Under the pieces are notes generated by a model. The model did no database searches and was not told the origin of the DNA. It saw only the letters and a list, made by a program, of their open reading frames with translations. A DNA stretch of 64,000 nucleotides from Rahnella aquatilis CIP 78.65 = ATCC 33071 (GTDB lineage: Bacteria > Pseudomonadota > Gammaproteobacteria > Enterobacterales > Enterobacteriaceae). A program made the position numbers and the translations under genes. The DNA is taken from contig NC_016835.1 of NCBI RefSeq assembly GCF_000241955.1, positions 186,001-250,000 on the forward strand, read 5' to 3'. Of the stretch, positions 34,500-43,420 are shown piece after piece. The stretch's first letter is position 1; each line of letters starts with the position of its first letter.

Positions 34500-36299
34500 T
34501 TAATGCAGCGTACCTGGCTGCCGGACGCGATTTTTCCAACGTAAACTGCTCATCGTCACCGCCAGCACGGACAACAACGCCAGTGCTCCGGCCGGCGCGA
34601 GCACGCTCCACGGGGCGCGTTCTATGTAAGGCATACCCTCGGCCAGCACACGTCCCCATTCCGGCGCGGGCGGCGGTGCGCCAAGCCCGAGAAAACCTAA
34701 TGATGCCAGCGCCAGCGCGATGCCCGGTAAACGCAGCAGGGCGTGGCGCAACAGCGGACCGGCCAGCGCAGGAAACACATAAAATACATGACGGCGCAAT
34801 GTACCCACGCCCATCACCGCAAGCATCTGAATATATGGCCTTGCGCGGATTTCGGCCACCAGCGCGGCAGTATGTGCCGCCAGCGGCGCCCAGCTGACGA
34901 CGGTGACGGCAATTACCGCGCCGGTGGCGGTCGGGCCATTAATGGCGGCGATCACCAGCCCGGCAATGACCGGCGGCAGCGCATTAGTGACTTCAATCGG
35001 GCCGGTCATCGCGCGGGGAAAAGCACCGGCAGTCATGCCTGCGAGCAGACAAATCAGTGAAACCGCCAGCGCCTGCAAACAGGTATTGAGCGTGCCGTGT
35101 GCCACGCGGGCGAGCAGGTCACGACCCATGGCGTCAGCGCCAAAGGGCAAAGCGAAAGAGGGCGGTTGCAGGCGCAGATACGCTGAGGTCAGCGGGTCGC
35201 GTGGCAAACCGGCGAAAACCATAACGACCAGAATGCTCAGACACAGCAGCGGCAGCCATGCCCGCTGTTTTTCAGGCAGGGCAACAGGTTGCGGAACCGG
35301 CATCGCGCCCAATGACAACGCACGGCCCAGTAATATCCGCCGGATGCCGCCCGTCAGCATGCCGAGGGCGGAAGCCAGCAGCAGCAGGATCAGCACGCCG
35401 GTTTGTAATGCCGGTAAATCTCCGGCTGCTGCCGCGCCCAGCGTAGCGCGCCCGAGGCCGGGAATGGCGAAGACTTTTTCCACCGCAATTGCGCCGCCGG
35501 TCAGCGACACCAGCACCAGTCCGGTTAACGGCATCACGCCGGGCAACGTGCGCCGGATAATGGCCAGTGCGATATGGCGGCGCGAAATTCCCAGCACGCT
35601 CCAGGTGGTCAGCCAGCTTTCATTAAAGGCACCGCTGAGGGCATCGGAATACAGTCGCCCGAGATAACCGCCCGCCGGAATGCCCAGCGCCAGCGCAGGC
35701 AGAACCGCGTAATGCCAGCCGGCCCAGCCATAAGGCGGGAAAAATTTCAGCCAGACCGCGCCGGTGATCAGCAGCACCGACGCCAGTAAAAATTCGGGCA
35801 GCGCCGTCAGCAGGGCGGCCAGAAAACCGGCGGGGCGGGGCGTGCCGCCCTGCAAGCCGCGGATCAGCGTGCCCGCGCATAACAGCACTGCAATCAGAAA
35901 CGCCACGCCAGCGGAAGCCGTCATCAGCGTCAGTGAAACCCCTGTTGCCCGCAACATGCCGGGTAAAACCGGCAGGCCGGACACCCAGGAAACGCCCGCA
36001 TCGCCGCCCGGCAAACCGCCCAGCCAGTGCGTCAGCGCATGCCATGGCCCCTGATCCAGCCCGAGCGTCAGGCGGATCGCGTTGAGAGTTTCTGCCGTGG
36101 CTTCCTGTTCGCCGGAGCGTGCGCGCAGCAATGACAGCGCCGGATCACTGCCCGACAACCACGGCAGCAGGCCGGTCAGCACCACGATGGCGGCCAGCGT
36201 CAGCAAGCGTGAAATCAGCGGCACCCCTGCGCCACCGGTCTGACTCATACGCAGACGACTGACGCCCGCGCAGGTGCGGCAATACAGAGATTCACTCAT
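34500..36299 (-). CDS. Fused OppB-OppC type ABC permease
   Basis: The 599-residue protein joins two permeases normally encoded separately. The first half (to about residue 320) carries an OppB-type loop, TTWSVLGISRRHIALAII. The second half carries the OppC hallmarks FGADAMGRDLLARVAHGTL, an EAA loop (MLAVMGVGTLRRHVFYVF) and FLGLGAPPPAPEWGRVLAEG. About eleven to twelve membrane segments are predicted by eye. One chain would thus supply the whole channel. It is the last gene of the operon; its start overlaps the binding-protein stop by one base. Confidence 0.88.
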   Translation of the reverse strand: MSESLYCRTCAGVSRLRMSQTGGAGVPLISRLLTLAAIVVLTGLLPWLSGSDPALSLLRARSGEQEATAETLNAIRLTLGLDQGPWHALTHWLGGLPGGDAGVSWVSGLPVLPGMLRATGVSLTLMTASAGVAFLIAVLLCAGTLIRGLQGGTPRPAGFLAALLTALPEFLLASVLLITGAVWLKFFPPYGWAGWHYAVLPALALGIPAGGYLGRLYSDALSGAFNESWLTTWSVLGISRRHIALAIIRRTLPGVMPLTGLVLVSLTGGAIAVEKVFAIPGLGRATLGAAAAGDLPALQTGVLILLLLASALGMLTGGIRRILLGRALSLGAMPVPQPVALPEKQRAWLPLLCLSILVVMVFAGLPRDPLTSAYLRLQPPSFALPFGADAMGRDLLARVAHGTLNTCLQALAVSLICLLAGMTAGAFPRAMTGPIEVTNALPPVIAGLVIAAINGPTATGAVIAVTVVSWAPLAAHTAALVAEIRARPYIQMLAVMGVGTLRRHVFYVFPALAGPLLRHALLRLPGIALALASLGFLGLGAPPPAPEWGRVLAEGMPYIERAPWSVLAPAGALALLSVLAVTMSSLRWKNRVRQPGTLH

Positions 36300-37807
36300 C
36301 AGTCGGCCTGCACCACGCGCTGTGTCGCGGCATTGATTAACGTGCGTTCACGCGGGTCGCGCACCGCGTCGCGTATGTCTGCCAACTCGCCCTGAATCAC
36401 CCGCTCATGCAGCATCGGAATGGCCGCATCCGTGGCGAGGATCAGGTTTTCGGCCAGCATGATCGCCTGACGGCGTTCAGCGCCTGCCGGAATAACGGAA
36501 GCCTTTTGCAGTGCCTGATCGATGTCAGGGCGGCAAAGCTGTGCAATGTTAAACGAGCCTTTGCAGGCAAAATCACTGTACAGGTACGCCACCGGGTCGC
36601 CGGAATCCAGCACAGTGGCACGGGATAAAATAAAGGCATCGAACTTGCCCGCCAGCGCGTCAGATTCGATTTGTGAGTATTCACGGACCACCTGTTTCAC
36701 GGTAAAACCGGCTGCCGTCAGCTGCTGCGCAACATAGACCGCCACCTCCGGCAGTTCGGCACGGTCGCTGAAGGTTGCTAAGGTGATGGTTTCACCAGCC
36801 GGTTTACGGGCGGTCACCGGCTGGCTCACCGGCTGGCGCAGTGGTGCGGCCCACGGCAATGCCGGGCCGAGCAGACCCTGTGCCACATCGGCGCGCTTTT
36901 CGTAGACGTTATCCACCAGTTGCTGGCGGTTAATGGCGTCGCGAACGGCGGCACGCAGCGCCGGATCCTGCATTACGCCAAGCCGCGTGTTGAGATACAA
37001 CGTGTTGGTGCGCGGCATCGGCACTTCATGGATGAGCGTCTGATCCAGCAATGGAGCCTGAGACACCGGAATGGCCTCGACAATATCCGCCGCGCCGGTA
37101 CGTAACGCCGCGCCGCGTGCGGTGCCGTCCGGCACGAAACTGACATCGATGCCACTGGCTTTGGCCTTTTCGCCCCAGTAACCGCCGAAGCGTTCCAGCC
37201 GGGCGCTGCTGGTGCCGTTCACCTGCACCAGTTCAAACGGACCGGAACCGGCATGGCGCGGATCCACCACGCCGCTGGTGCTGTAGGCTTTTTGTGAAAG
37301 AATCGCCAGTTGCGGGCTGGAAAGACGCTGCGGCAGCAACGGATCCGGCTGTGCGGTGGTCACCATAACAGCCTGTTCGCCGTCCGCTACGGCGGTCAGT
37401 TGCACGCCATCCAGAATGCGTGGTTTCGGCGCGGCATGGGCGGCGACAGTCAGGGCATTCACCACGGTGGCGGCATCAAGCAGGCTGCCGTCGTGGAATC
37501 TGACGCCATGACGCAGCTCGAAACGCCAGCTGTTATCACCGGTTTGCTGCCATTTTGTCGCCAGCGCCGGTTGCGCTTCGCCGAGTTTATCGAGCGTCAC
37601 CAGCGTCTCTGTCGTACTCCAGCGCGAAAGTTTAAACGCATCGTCGCTGAGCGGCGTCAGGCCGGAACGCGGCGGTTGTAACATCGCCAGCCGCAGGCGC
37701 TGATCCGCAGTTTTGCCGGGGTTTTTATCGGCTTCACCGAAGCATCCGGTCAGTAAAAGCGCAGCAGAAAGCAGCCCGGCCAGCGGGCTTACATGTTTCA
37801 CAGACAT
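36299..37807 (-). CDS. ABC importer substrate-binding lipoprotein, family 5
   Basis: This is a protein of about 502 residues with a signal peptide ending in the lipobox LLTGC. The SBP_bac_5 core is visible: STTETLVTLDKLGEAQPALA, WRFELRHGVRFHDGSLLDAA and the GSGPFELVQ turn. Such proteins bind nickel, metal-opine complexes or peptides. The Zur-like site at the head of this operon favours a metal-related ligand, but no ligand residues can be assigned. ATG 37807 is chosen because AAGGA lies seven bases upstream; GTG 37810 is also possible. Confidence 0.85.
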   Translation of the reverse strand: MSVKHVSPLAGLLSAALLLTGCFGEADKNPGKTADQRLRLAMLQPPRSGLTPLSDDAFKLSRWSTTETLVTLDKLGEAQPALATKWQQTGDNSWRFELRHGVRFHDGSLLDAATVVNALTVAAHAAPKPRILDGVQLTAVADGEQAVMVTTAQPDPLLPQRLSSPQLAILSQKAYSTSGVVDPRHAGSGPFELVQVNGTSSARLERFGGYWGEKAKASGIDVSFVPDGTARGAALRTGAADIVEAIPVSQAPLLDQTLIHEVPMPRTNTLYLNTRLGVMQDPALRAAVRDAINRQQLVDNVYEKRADVAQGLLGPALPWAAPLRQPVSQPVTARKPAGETITLATFSDRAELPEVAVYVAQQLTAAGFTVKQVVREYSQIESDALAGKFDAFILSRATVLDSGDPVAYLYSDFACKGSFNIAQLCRPDIDQALQKASVIPAGAERRQAIMLAENLILATDAAIPMLHERVIQGELADIRDAVRDPRERTLINAATQRVVQAD

Positions 37808-37820
37808 CACAAATTCCTTG

Positions 37821-39059
37821 TCAGATTGCAGGAGGAGGCAACTGGCGGCAGATTCGCCGCATCGCCAGCGCGCTTAAAAAAGGAACGGCGGCCAGTGCCA
37901 GCCACGGGATCACTGCGCCCGGAGAGGGCGTCAGGGCATTATCGAGCAGGCCGCCGAGCAGGAAATTCCCCGTCAGCACCGCAATGCCGCCCATTGACGA
38001 CAGCGCACCGTAATGCGCGCCGAGATTATGTTGTCCGGCAAAGCGCGGAATGAGATCCATGCCGACCGGCACAATCAGCATCTGTCCGACAGTCAGCAGA
38101 GTGATCAGCAATACGGAAGGCAGCAGCCGCAGCCAGCCTTCCGGCGGAACCGTCCAGGCGAACAGCGCCACGGCGATAAAAGCGGACGACAGTAATCCGA
38201 AGCCCGCAGGTAAAATCCGTGCGGCACCCAGCCGGCGGGAAAATCGCGCCAGCGGCATTTGCAGAACGATCACCAGCACCGAGGCCAGTACGAACAGCGG
38301 CCCGAGATCTTGTTCGCTGCCACCTGAACGGCGCAGCTCCACCGGCAGCGCCAGATACAACTGGTTGTAACTGAACAGGTAAGCGCTGTAGGCAATGATA
38401 AAGGCCACAAAACGCGGCTGACGGAAGGTCTGCCACCAGGGCACAATTTTCAGTTCAGCGGCGCGTTTTGGCGTGGCGGGCAGGGTGAAAAACAACACCA
38501 GCAACGCAATCAGAAACAGGCCGGAACCGGCCAGCGCCACCGGCTGAAAACCGTAACCGGACAGCAGCGATCCGAGTAATGGCCCCAGCACCGCGCCCAG
38601 TTCGGCGCACACGGCGGACAGCGCAAACCATTCAGCCCGGCTGCGTTTTCCGGCTTTTTCGCTGTGCGTTCCGGCCTGCGCCAGCAGGGCTTCAATCGAA
38701 GGAGAAAACAGCGCGCCGCCGATGCCGGTCAGGCAGGCGCCGAGAATAACCGGTGCCAGCGTGTCGGAAAGCCCGAGCAGCAGAAAACCGGCGATGCGCA
38801 CCACGCAGCCCAGCAGAATGATCACCCGCGCGCCGTAGCGGTCAGACAGCGCGCCGCCGAGCAAAAACATCCCTTGCTGCGAGAATGTCCGCAGGCCCAG
38901 CACCAGTCCGATTGCCCAGCCGGAAAGCAATAAATCATCGCGCAGAAAAATCGCCAGGAACGGCACCACGGCATAAAAGCCGATGTTAAATACCAGACTG
39001 CTGGCGAGCAGCAGCGGCGGTTTGGGCGCGGAGGTGTGCGCAATGGATCGGGTCAGCAT
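37821..39059 (-). CDS. MFS transporter inside the metal-type ABC operon
   Basis: This 412-residue DHA1-type transporter has about twelve membrane segments: FYAVVPFLAIFLRDDLLLSG, GLRTFSQQGMFLLGGALSDR (motif A) and IGGALFSPSIEALLA. Its place between the ATPase and binding-protein genes is like metallophore systems, where an MFS exporter secretes the chelator and the ABC system recovers it. No chelator biosynthesis gene is seen nearby. ATG 39059 is chosen because it avoids the ATPase overlap and has GGA upstream; TTG 39074 is an alternative. Confidence 0.85.
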   Translation of the reverse strand: MLTRSIAHTSAPKPPLLLASSLVFNIGFYAVVPFLAIFLRDDLLLSGWAIGLVLGLRTFSQQGMFLLGGALSDRYGARVIILLGCVVRIAGFLLLGLSDTLAPVILGACLTGIGGALFSPSIEALLAQAGTHSEKAGKRSRAEWFALSAVCAELGAVLGPLLGSLLSGYGFQPVALAGSGLFLIALLVLFFTLPATPKRAAELKIVPWWQTFRQPRFVAFIIAYSAYLFSYNQLYLALPVELRRSGGSEQDLGPLFVLASVLVIVLQMPLARFSRRLGAARILPAGFGLLSSAFIAVALFAWTVPPEGWLRLLPSVLLITLLTVGQMLIVPVGMDLIPRFAGQHNLGAHYGALSSMGGIAVLTGNFLLGGLLDNALTPSPGAVIPWLALAAVPFLSALAMRRICRQLPPPAI

Positions 39060-39063
39060 CCGG

Positions 39064-39879
39064 TTATCCGTCAACGGTTAAAGGTAAATGAGGAATGGCC
39101 TGCAGCAGTTGCCGGGTATGCGTATGGTCCGGAGCGCGCAAAACATCCTGCGTGGCGCGGTCTTCCACAATTTCGCCGCCGTGCATCACCAGCAGCCGTC
39201 CGCACAATCCGGCAACCATCGACATGTCGTGCGTGACCATTAACAGGCCCATGCCATTTTGCTGTGTCACCTGTTGCAACAGGTGTTTGATTTGCCCGCG
39301 CAGCGGCAGGTCCAGCCCGCTGACCGGCTCGTCGGCCACCAGAAATTGCGGGCCTATCGCCAGCGCACGGGCGATCGCCAGCCGCTGCGCCTGTCCGCCT
39401 GAGAGTTCACCTGCCACACGCCATAACAACGTCTCGCTCAGGCAAACCTGCGCCATCACATCGCTGACGCGCAGCCGGATATCGCCGGTAAACCCGAGGC
39501 GTTTCAGCGGTTCGGCAATAATCTGATAAACGGTGTGAACCGGCGGCAGCGAACCGGCCGGATCCTGCGGAATATACTGCACACGCTGCCGGTATTCACG
39601 CAGAGAACGCGCAGAACCGGGACGGATCCTGACTCCGGCGCAATACACGTCGCCGCTGTCGGGCGCTTCGAGTGCCAGCAGGATCCTCAGCAGGGAGGAT
39701 TTTCCGCAGCCTGACGCGCCGACCAGCCCGAGGGTTTCATGGCGGCCGATACGCAGCGACAGATGCTCAAAAAGGGCAGTGCGCTGCGTGCGCCAGAAAG
39801 AACCCGGCAGGGCGAGATGGCGGCTGATATTTTGCAGATGCAGAAACGGCCCGGAGACCCGAGGCAGTGAAGGTTCCAT
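39064..39879 (-). CDS. ABC importer ATPase, OppF/NikE type
   Basis: The 271-residue ATPase has Walker A GASGCGKSSLLRIL, the signature LSGGQAQRLAIARAL, Walker B FLVADEPVSGLD and the switch VTHDMS. It pairs with the ATPase upstream. Its start overlaps that stop by one base. Confidence 0.9.
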   Translation of the reverse strand: MEPSLPRVSGPFLHLQNISRHLALPGSFWRTQRTALFEHLSLRIGRHETLGLVGASGCGKSSLLRILLALEAPDSGDVYCAGVRIRPGSARSLREYRQRVQYIPQDPAGSLPPVHTVYQIIAEPLKRLGFTGDIRLRVSDVMAQVCLSETLLWRVAGELSGGQAQRLAIARALAIGPQFLVADEPVSGLDLPLRGQIKHLLQQVTQQNGMGLLMVTHDMSMVAGLCGRLLVMHGGEIVEDRATQDVLRAPDHTHTRQLLQAIPHLPLTVDG

Positions 39880-40697
39880 CAGATGGCAACCCCGTACAGT
39901 GACGCGGCATTCTGATGCAGCGCGGCGGCCTGTCTTGCGGCGTGAACCAGTTTTTGGGAATAAGGATGTTGCGGATGACTGAGCAACTGCGCCATACCGG
40001 CAGATTCCACCAGCACGCCATTTTCCATCACCAGTGCGCGCTCACATAACTGTGCGGCGACGGCAATATCATGGGTGATAAACAGCAGCGCACGGGGCGA
40101 TTGCGGGCTGGCGCAGGCGTTACGCATGACCTGTAAAACCTGTTGCTGGGTCAGCACGTCGAGCGCGGTAGTCGGCTCATCGGCCACCAGCAGCGAAGAC
40201 GCGGATTGCATCGCCAGCGCCAGACACAAACGCTGGCGCTGACCGCCGGAAAGTTCCGCCGGATAACGGGCGTAAAATTGCGTTATATCGCCCAGCCCTA
40301 CGGCATCCAGCATCGTGCGGAGTTCGTCTTCGCGGGCGGCGGGCAGGGCGAGACGCAACTGTTTACCGAGTGTCATCAGCGGGTTCAGCGCGGTGGAGGA
40401 GTCCTGAAAAACCGTGGCGACGCGGCTGGCGGCGCAGCGCGAAACCGGATGTCTGCCACACACCCCGACGCCATTTACCCGAATGCTGCCACTGAGTGTG
40501 GCACCCGCAGGCAATGTGCCGGTGATGGCTTTGGCTGTCAGCGATTTACCGGAACCGGAGGCACCAAGCAGACATACGCGCTCGCCTGCGCCGACGCTGA
40601 AACTCAGTCCGCTGAGGCGTGTTTCACCTGCGAGCCGAACTGTCAGTCCTTGTACCGCAAGAACCGGTTCAGTGTTTTGCGTCCTGTTGTGTGTCAT
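39879..40697 (-). CDS. ABC importer ATPase, OppD/NikD type
   Basis: The 272-residue ATPase has Walker A GASGSGKSLTAKAI, the signature LSGGQRQRLCLALAM, Walker B LLVADEPTTALD and the switch FITHD. It is the first gene of the five-gene operon, and the Zur-like box lies 36 bases before its ATG. Confidence 0.9.
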   Translation of the reverse strand: MTHNRTQNTEPVLAVQGLTVRLAGETRLSGLSFSVGAGERVCLLGASGSGKSLTAKAITGTLPAGATLSGSIRVNGVGVCGRHPVSRCAASRVATVFQDSSTALNPLMTLGKQLRLALPAAREDELRTMLDAVGLGDITQFYARYPAELSGGQRQRLCLALAMQSASSLLVADEPTTALDVLTQQQVLQVMRNACASPQSPRALLFITHDIAVAAQLCERALVMENGVLVESAGMAQLLSHPQHPYSQKLVHAARQAAALHQNAASLYGVAI

Positions 40698-40733
40698 TCC
40701 CTAAACCTGTTCATCGTTGTGACTGTTTTGATA

Positions 40734-40748
40734 TGTGATAACATAACA
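40734..40748 (-). promoter_or_regulatory. Zur-like operator
   Basis: TGTGATAACATAACA matches 13 of 15 positions of the enterobacterial Zur core TGTTATAATATAACA. It lies 36-51 bases before the first ATPase ATG, where a repressor would block transcription. Control by zinc is inferred from this match only. Confidence 0.55.
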
Positions 40749-40954
40749 AAATGTGTCAATTTAATGCAAAAGGTTTTGTAATTTTCTCTGTGCCCTTCAC
40801 CGGCGCAACGGTGCGCAATGCCCTTTCAGGCAGCGAAATGATGAGTTCACCGCTGCTGAAGCCGGAACATGATGAAGCAAAGCTGGCAGGAACAATCAGA
40901 TGACGCGAGATGAATTAACATCTCTCATCATCCTCATGTGACGACATTGAATAT

Positions 40955-42010
40955 CTATTTGATCTGCGAGAACGGCGGAGAGCGCCAATGCAATTTGGGG
41001 CTTAAAAAGCATTGCGTCTGTTCTATGGGTTGTTCATTCATGAGATCACTTATCATGCTGAAGCAGTGCATGGCCAGTTCCCGGCAGTCCTGGGCGACCG
41101 TGTCAATTTTCACGGACAGGGAGTCGTAAAGATAGTGATCGTCAAAACTGCACAGATGGATATCACTCTCAAGCAACTGATGCTGGCTCATATATCGCAG
41201 AACCCCTTCCATCAATCCACATGAAGCAACGAAGAGGGCTTTGGGCGGGCGTCCAAGGCGGGCACAAAGTTGGGCAAACATTTCGTACCCCGAGCTTGGG
41301 TGGTAATTACCGTAGAGGATCCAGTCGGGATCCAGACTGACGCCCGCACGCTGCAGACCAAGCTGATAACCTGCGAGGCGGTCGCGGGTCGGGGAAATAC
41401 GCGGCTGACCGCCGAGAAAATAAAACTCATCCCGCTGGGTTTTTGCTATCCGGGAGACCAGTTCCGCTGAAGATTCAATGGCTTCACAGACGACAATAGG
41501 GAGCTGTGTGTCCTGTATGTGACGGTCAAACAAAACGACAGGGACTTGCTGGCTGATTTTTACGTATTCCGCATCGCTGAGCATGCTGGACGCCACGATA
41601 AGCCCGTCGACCTGACGCTGGATAAGATTATTGACCACCATGGTTTCCTGACTGGTATTTTCATCCGTACAGGCAATCAGCAACTGCATGCCGTTCTCGC
41701 GACACAGCGTTTCAAGTTCGTTAGAGCAGGCGGCAAAGCCATAGTTAGTCATTTCAGGCACCACCAGTCCAAGCGTGAAACTGCGGGTGACATTGAGCGA
41801 ACGGGCGTGAATGCTCGGCTGATAATGATGTTCTGCCGCCACGGCGAGCACACGATCCCGGGTGAGATCGGAAATACGAAACTTCTTGCTGTGTCCGTTG
41901 AGTACCTGGCTGGCAGTCGATTTCGACACGCCAGCCAGTTCGGCTATGCCACTGATAGTGATGCGTTTGGTCTTTTTCACTGCGCCATATTCTGTTATCC
42001 GGAAAGACAT
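40955..42010 (-). CDS. scrR: Sucrose operon repressor ScrR
   Basis: This 351-residue LacI-family regulator has the helix-turn-helix [20 protein letters not shown] and a sugar-binding domain. It closely matches Klebsiella ScrR, with shared [38 protein letters not shown] and [15 protein letters not shown]. It represses scrK and scrYAB until fructose or fructose 1-phosphate binds. The ATG at 42010 immediately follows the scrB stop; homologues begin nearer KTKR, so GTG 41980 is an alternative start. Confidence 0.93.
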   Translation of the reverse strand: MSFRITEYGAVKKTKRITISGIAELAGVSKSTASQVLNGHSKKFRISDLTRDRVLAVAAEHHYQPSIHARSLNVTRSFTLGLVVPEMTNYGFAACSNELETLCRENGMQLLIACTDENTSQETMVVNNLIQRQVDGLIVASSMLSDAEYVKISQQVPVVLFDRHIQDTQLPIVVCEAIESSAELVSRIAKTQRDEFYFLGGQPRISPTRDRLAGYQLGLQRAGVSLDPDWILYGNYHPSSGYEMFAQLCARLGRPPKALFVASCGLMEGVLRYMSQHQLLESDIHLCSFDDHYLYDSLSVKIDTVAQDCRELAMHCFSMISDLMNEQPIEQTQCFLSPKLHWRSPPFSQIK

Positions 42011-43420
42011 TTATTCTATCACGCATTCCGCCAACGACCAGTGGCGCAGCGTAATCTGATGAGAACCCCGCAAGTTCAATTGTGCCGGTAAAACAGGGAA
42101 ATAGCGTGAGGACATCACCGCTTCCCCGTCATTAATGAAAATCTCAAGGCTTGAGGCGTCGGATAACACCGTCAGCTTGCGCAACCGGCCCCGCCAGACA
42201 CGATGTTCAGGCAAGCCCGTGCGCCGGTTTTTTCGCGTCAAACGCAGACATTCCCCGTCCCGGCTGAGCGTCATATCGCCACCAAAATCGGCGCAGAAGG
42301 CGTGTTCAGTGACAATCTCTGTCTCGGCTTTGGTGATGTCCGGAGAAGGCGCGTTATCCGCAACCCCTTGCCATTCCTGCACGTTACGACGCAGTTGTTG
42401 CAGTTCACGCGCCGGTTGCTGAATGATTTTACCCGCCACCAGCGTCAGTTCCCGCGGGCAGGTCAGGGTATGCAACCAGCCATTTTGTATTGTCGGCTGA
42501 TAAAACTCATCGCCGTCCGGGATCCCCATCCATCCGATCAGCAGGCGTCGCCCGTCATCAGTCAGTGTCGTTTGCGGCGCATAAAATTCGAATCCCAGAT
42601 CCAGTTCAGCGAAATCGCCGTGGGCAAAGGTTGCCTTGTCGTAATCGAGTTGCCCGACAAAATAACCCGCCTGGAAGGTATTCAGATAACGGTCAGATCC
42701 CGCTGCCAAACCTTGCGGACAGCAAATCAGAACGTCGTGACCGGCGAGAGGGAATAAGTCCGGACATTCCCACATGTAGCCGAATTCACCCAGCCCGTAT
42801 AAACCTGAACCGGCAATTTCGCCGAGCAGATCCCAGGCCAGTAAGTTGTCTGAGCGCAGTAATAACACTTTGCCTTTAAGGCTGAGATCCTGAGCGCCCA
42901 GCACCATGTACCAGTGTTTGTCATGCCACCAGACTTTCGGATCCCGCACATGTCCGGTATAGCCTTGCGGCAGGTTGAATACCGGCCCGGCTTTATCAAA
43001 TTGCCCTTCAGCATTTTCGCGGGCCAGACATTGAAATGCCGTGCGGCTGCCATCGGGATATTTCACATTACCGGTGTAAATGAGCGTCAGCTGTCCGTTA
43101 TCTGTTACGGCTGAACCGGAATAACACCCGTGGGTTTCGAATTCTTCTGACGGCACCAGCGCCACCGGTTCATGCTGCCAGTGAAGTAAATCGGCTGAAC
43201 TCCAGTGCCCCCAGAACTTGGCACCGTGCGCGCACGCCAGCGGGTTCCACTGATAGAACAAATGGAAACGACCATTATGCTGGATAAAGCCATTAGGGTC
43301 ATTGAGCAGCCCGACCGGCGGCGCGAGATGCCAGCCGGGGCGATAAGGATCCGCCGCCGCTCTGACCTGACCGGCCACCACACTGCGCAGGGCTTTTTTC
43401 AGCAAACGGGTTTCCGTCAT
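42011..43420 (-). CDS. scrB: Sucrose-6-phosphate hydrolase ScrB
   Basis: This 469-residue glycoside hydrolase family 32 enzyme cleaves sucrose 6-phosphate to glucose 6-phosphate and fructose in the cytoplasm. The catalytic motifs are present: LLNDPNGF (nucleophile Asp41), GHVRDPKVWW (transition-state Asp) and WECPDLF (acid/base Glu). It overlaps the scrA stop by four bases and is followed directly by scrR. Confidence 0.95.
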   Translation of the reverse strand: MTETRLLKKALRSVVAGQVRAAADPYRPGWHLAPPVGLLNDPNGFIQHNGRFHLFYQWNPLACAHGAKFWGHWSSADLLHWQHEPVALVPSEEFETHGCYSGSAVTDNGQLTLIYTGNVKYPDGSRTAFQCLARENAEGQFDKAGPVFNLPQGYTGHVRDPKVWWHDKHWYMVLGAQDLSLKGKVLLLRSDNLLAWDLLGEIAGSGLYGLGEFGYMWECPDLFPLAGHDVLICCPQGLAAGSDRYLNTFQAGYFVGQLDYDKATFAHGDFAELDLGFEFYAPQTTLTDDGRRLLIGWMGIPDGDEFYQPTIQNGWLHTLTCPRELTLVAGKIIQQPARELQQLRRNVQEWQGVADNAPSPDITKAETEIVTEHAFCADFGGDMTLSRDGECLRLTRKNRRTGLPEHRVWRGRLRKLTVLSDASSLEIFINDGEAVMSSRYFPVLPAQLNLRGSHQITLRHWSLAECVIE

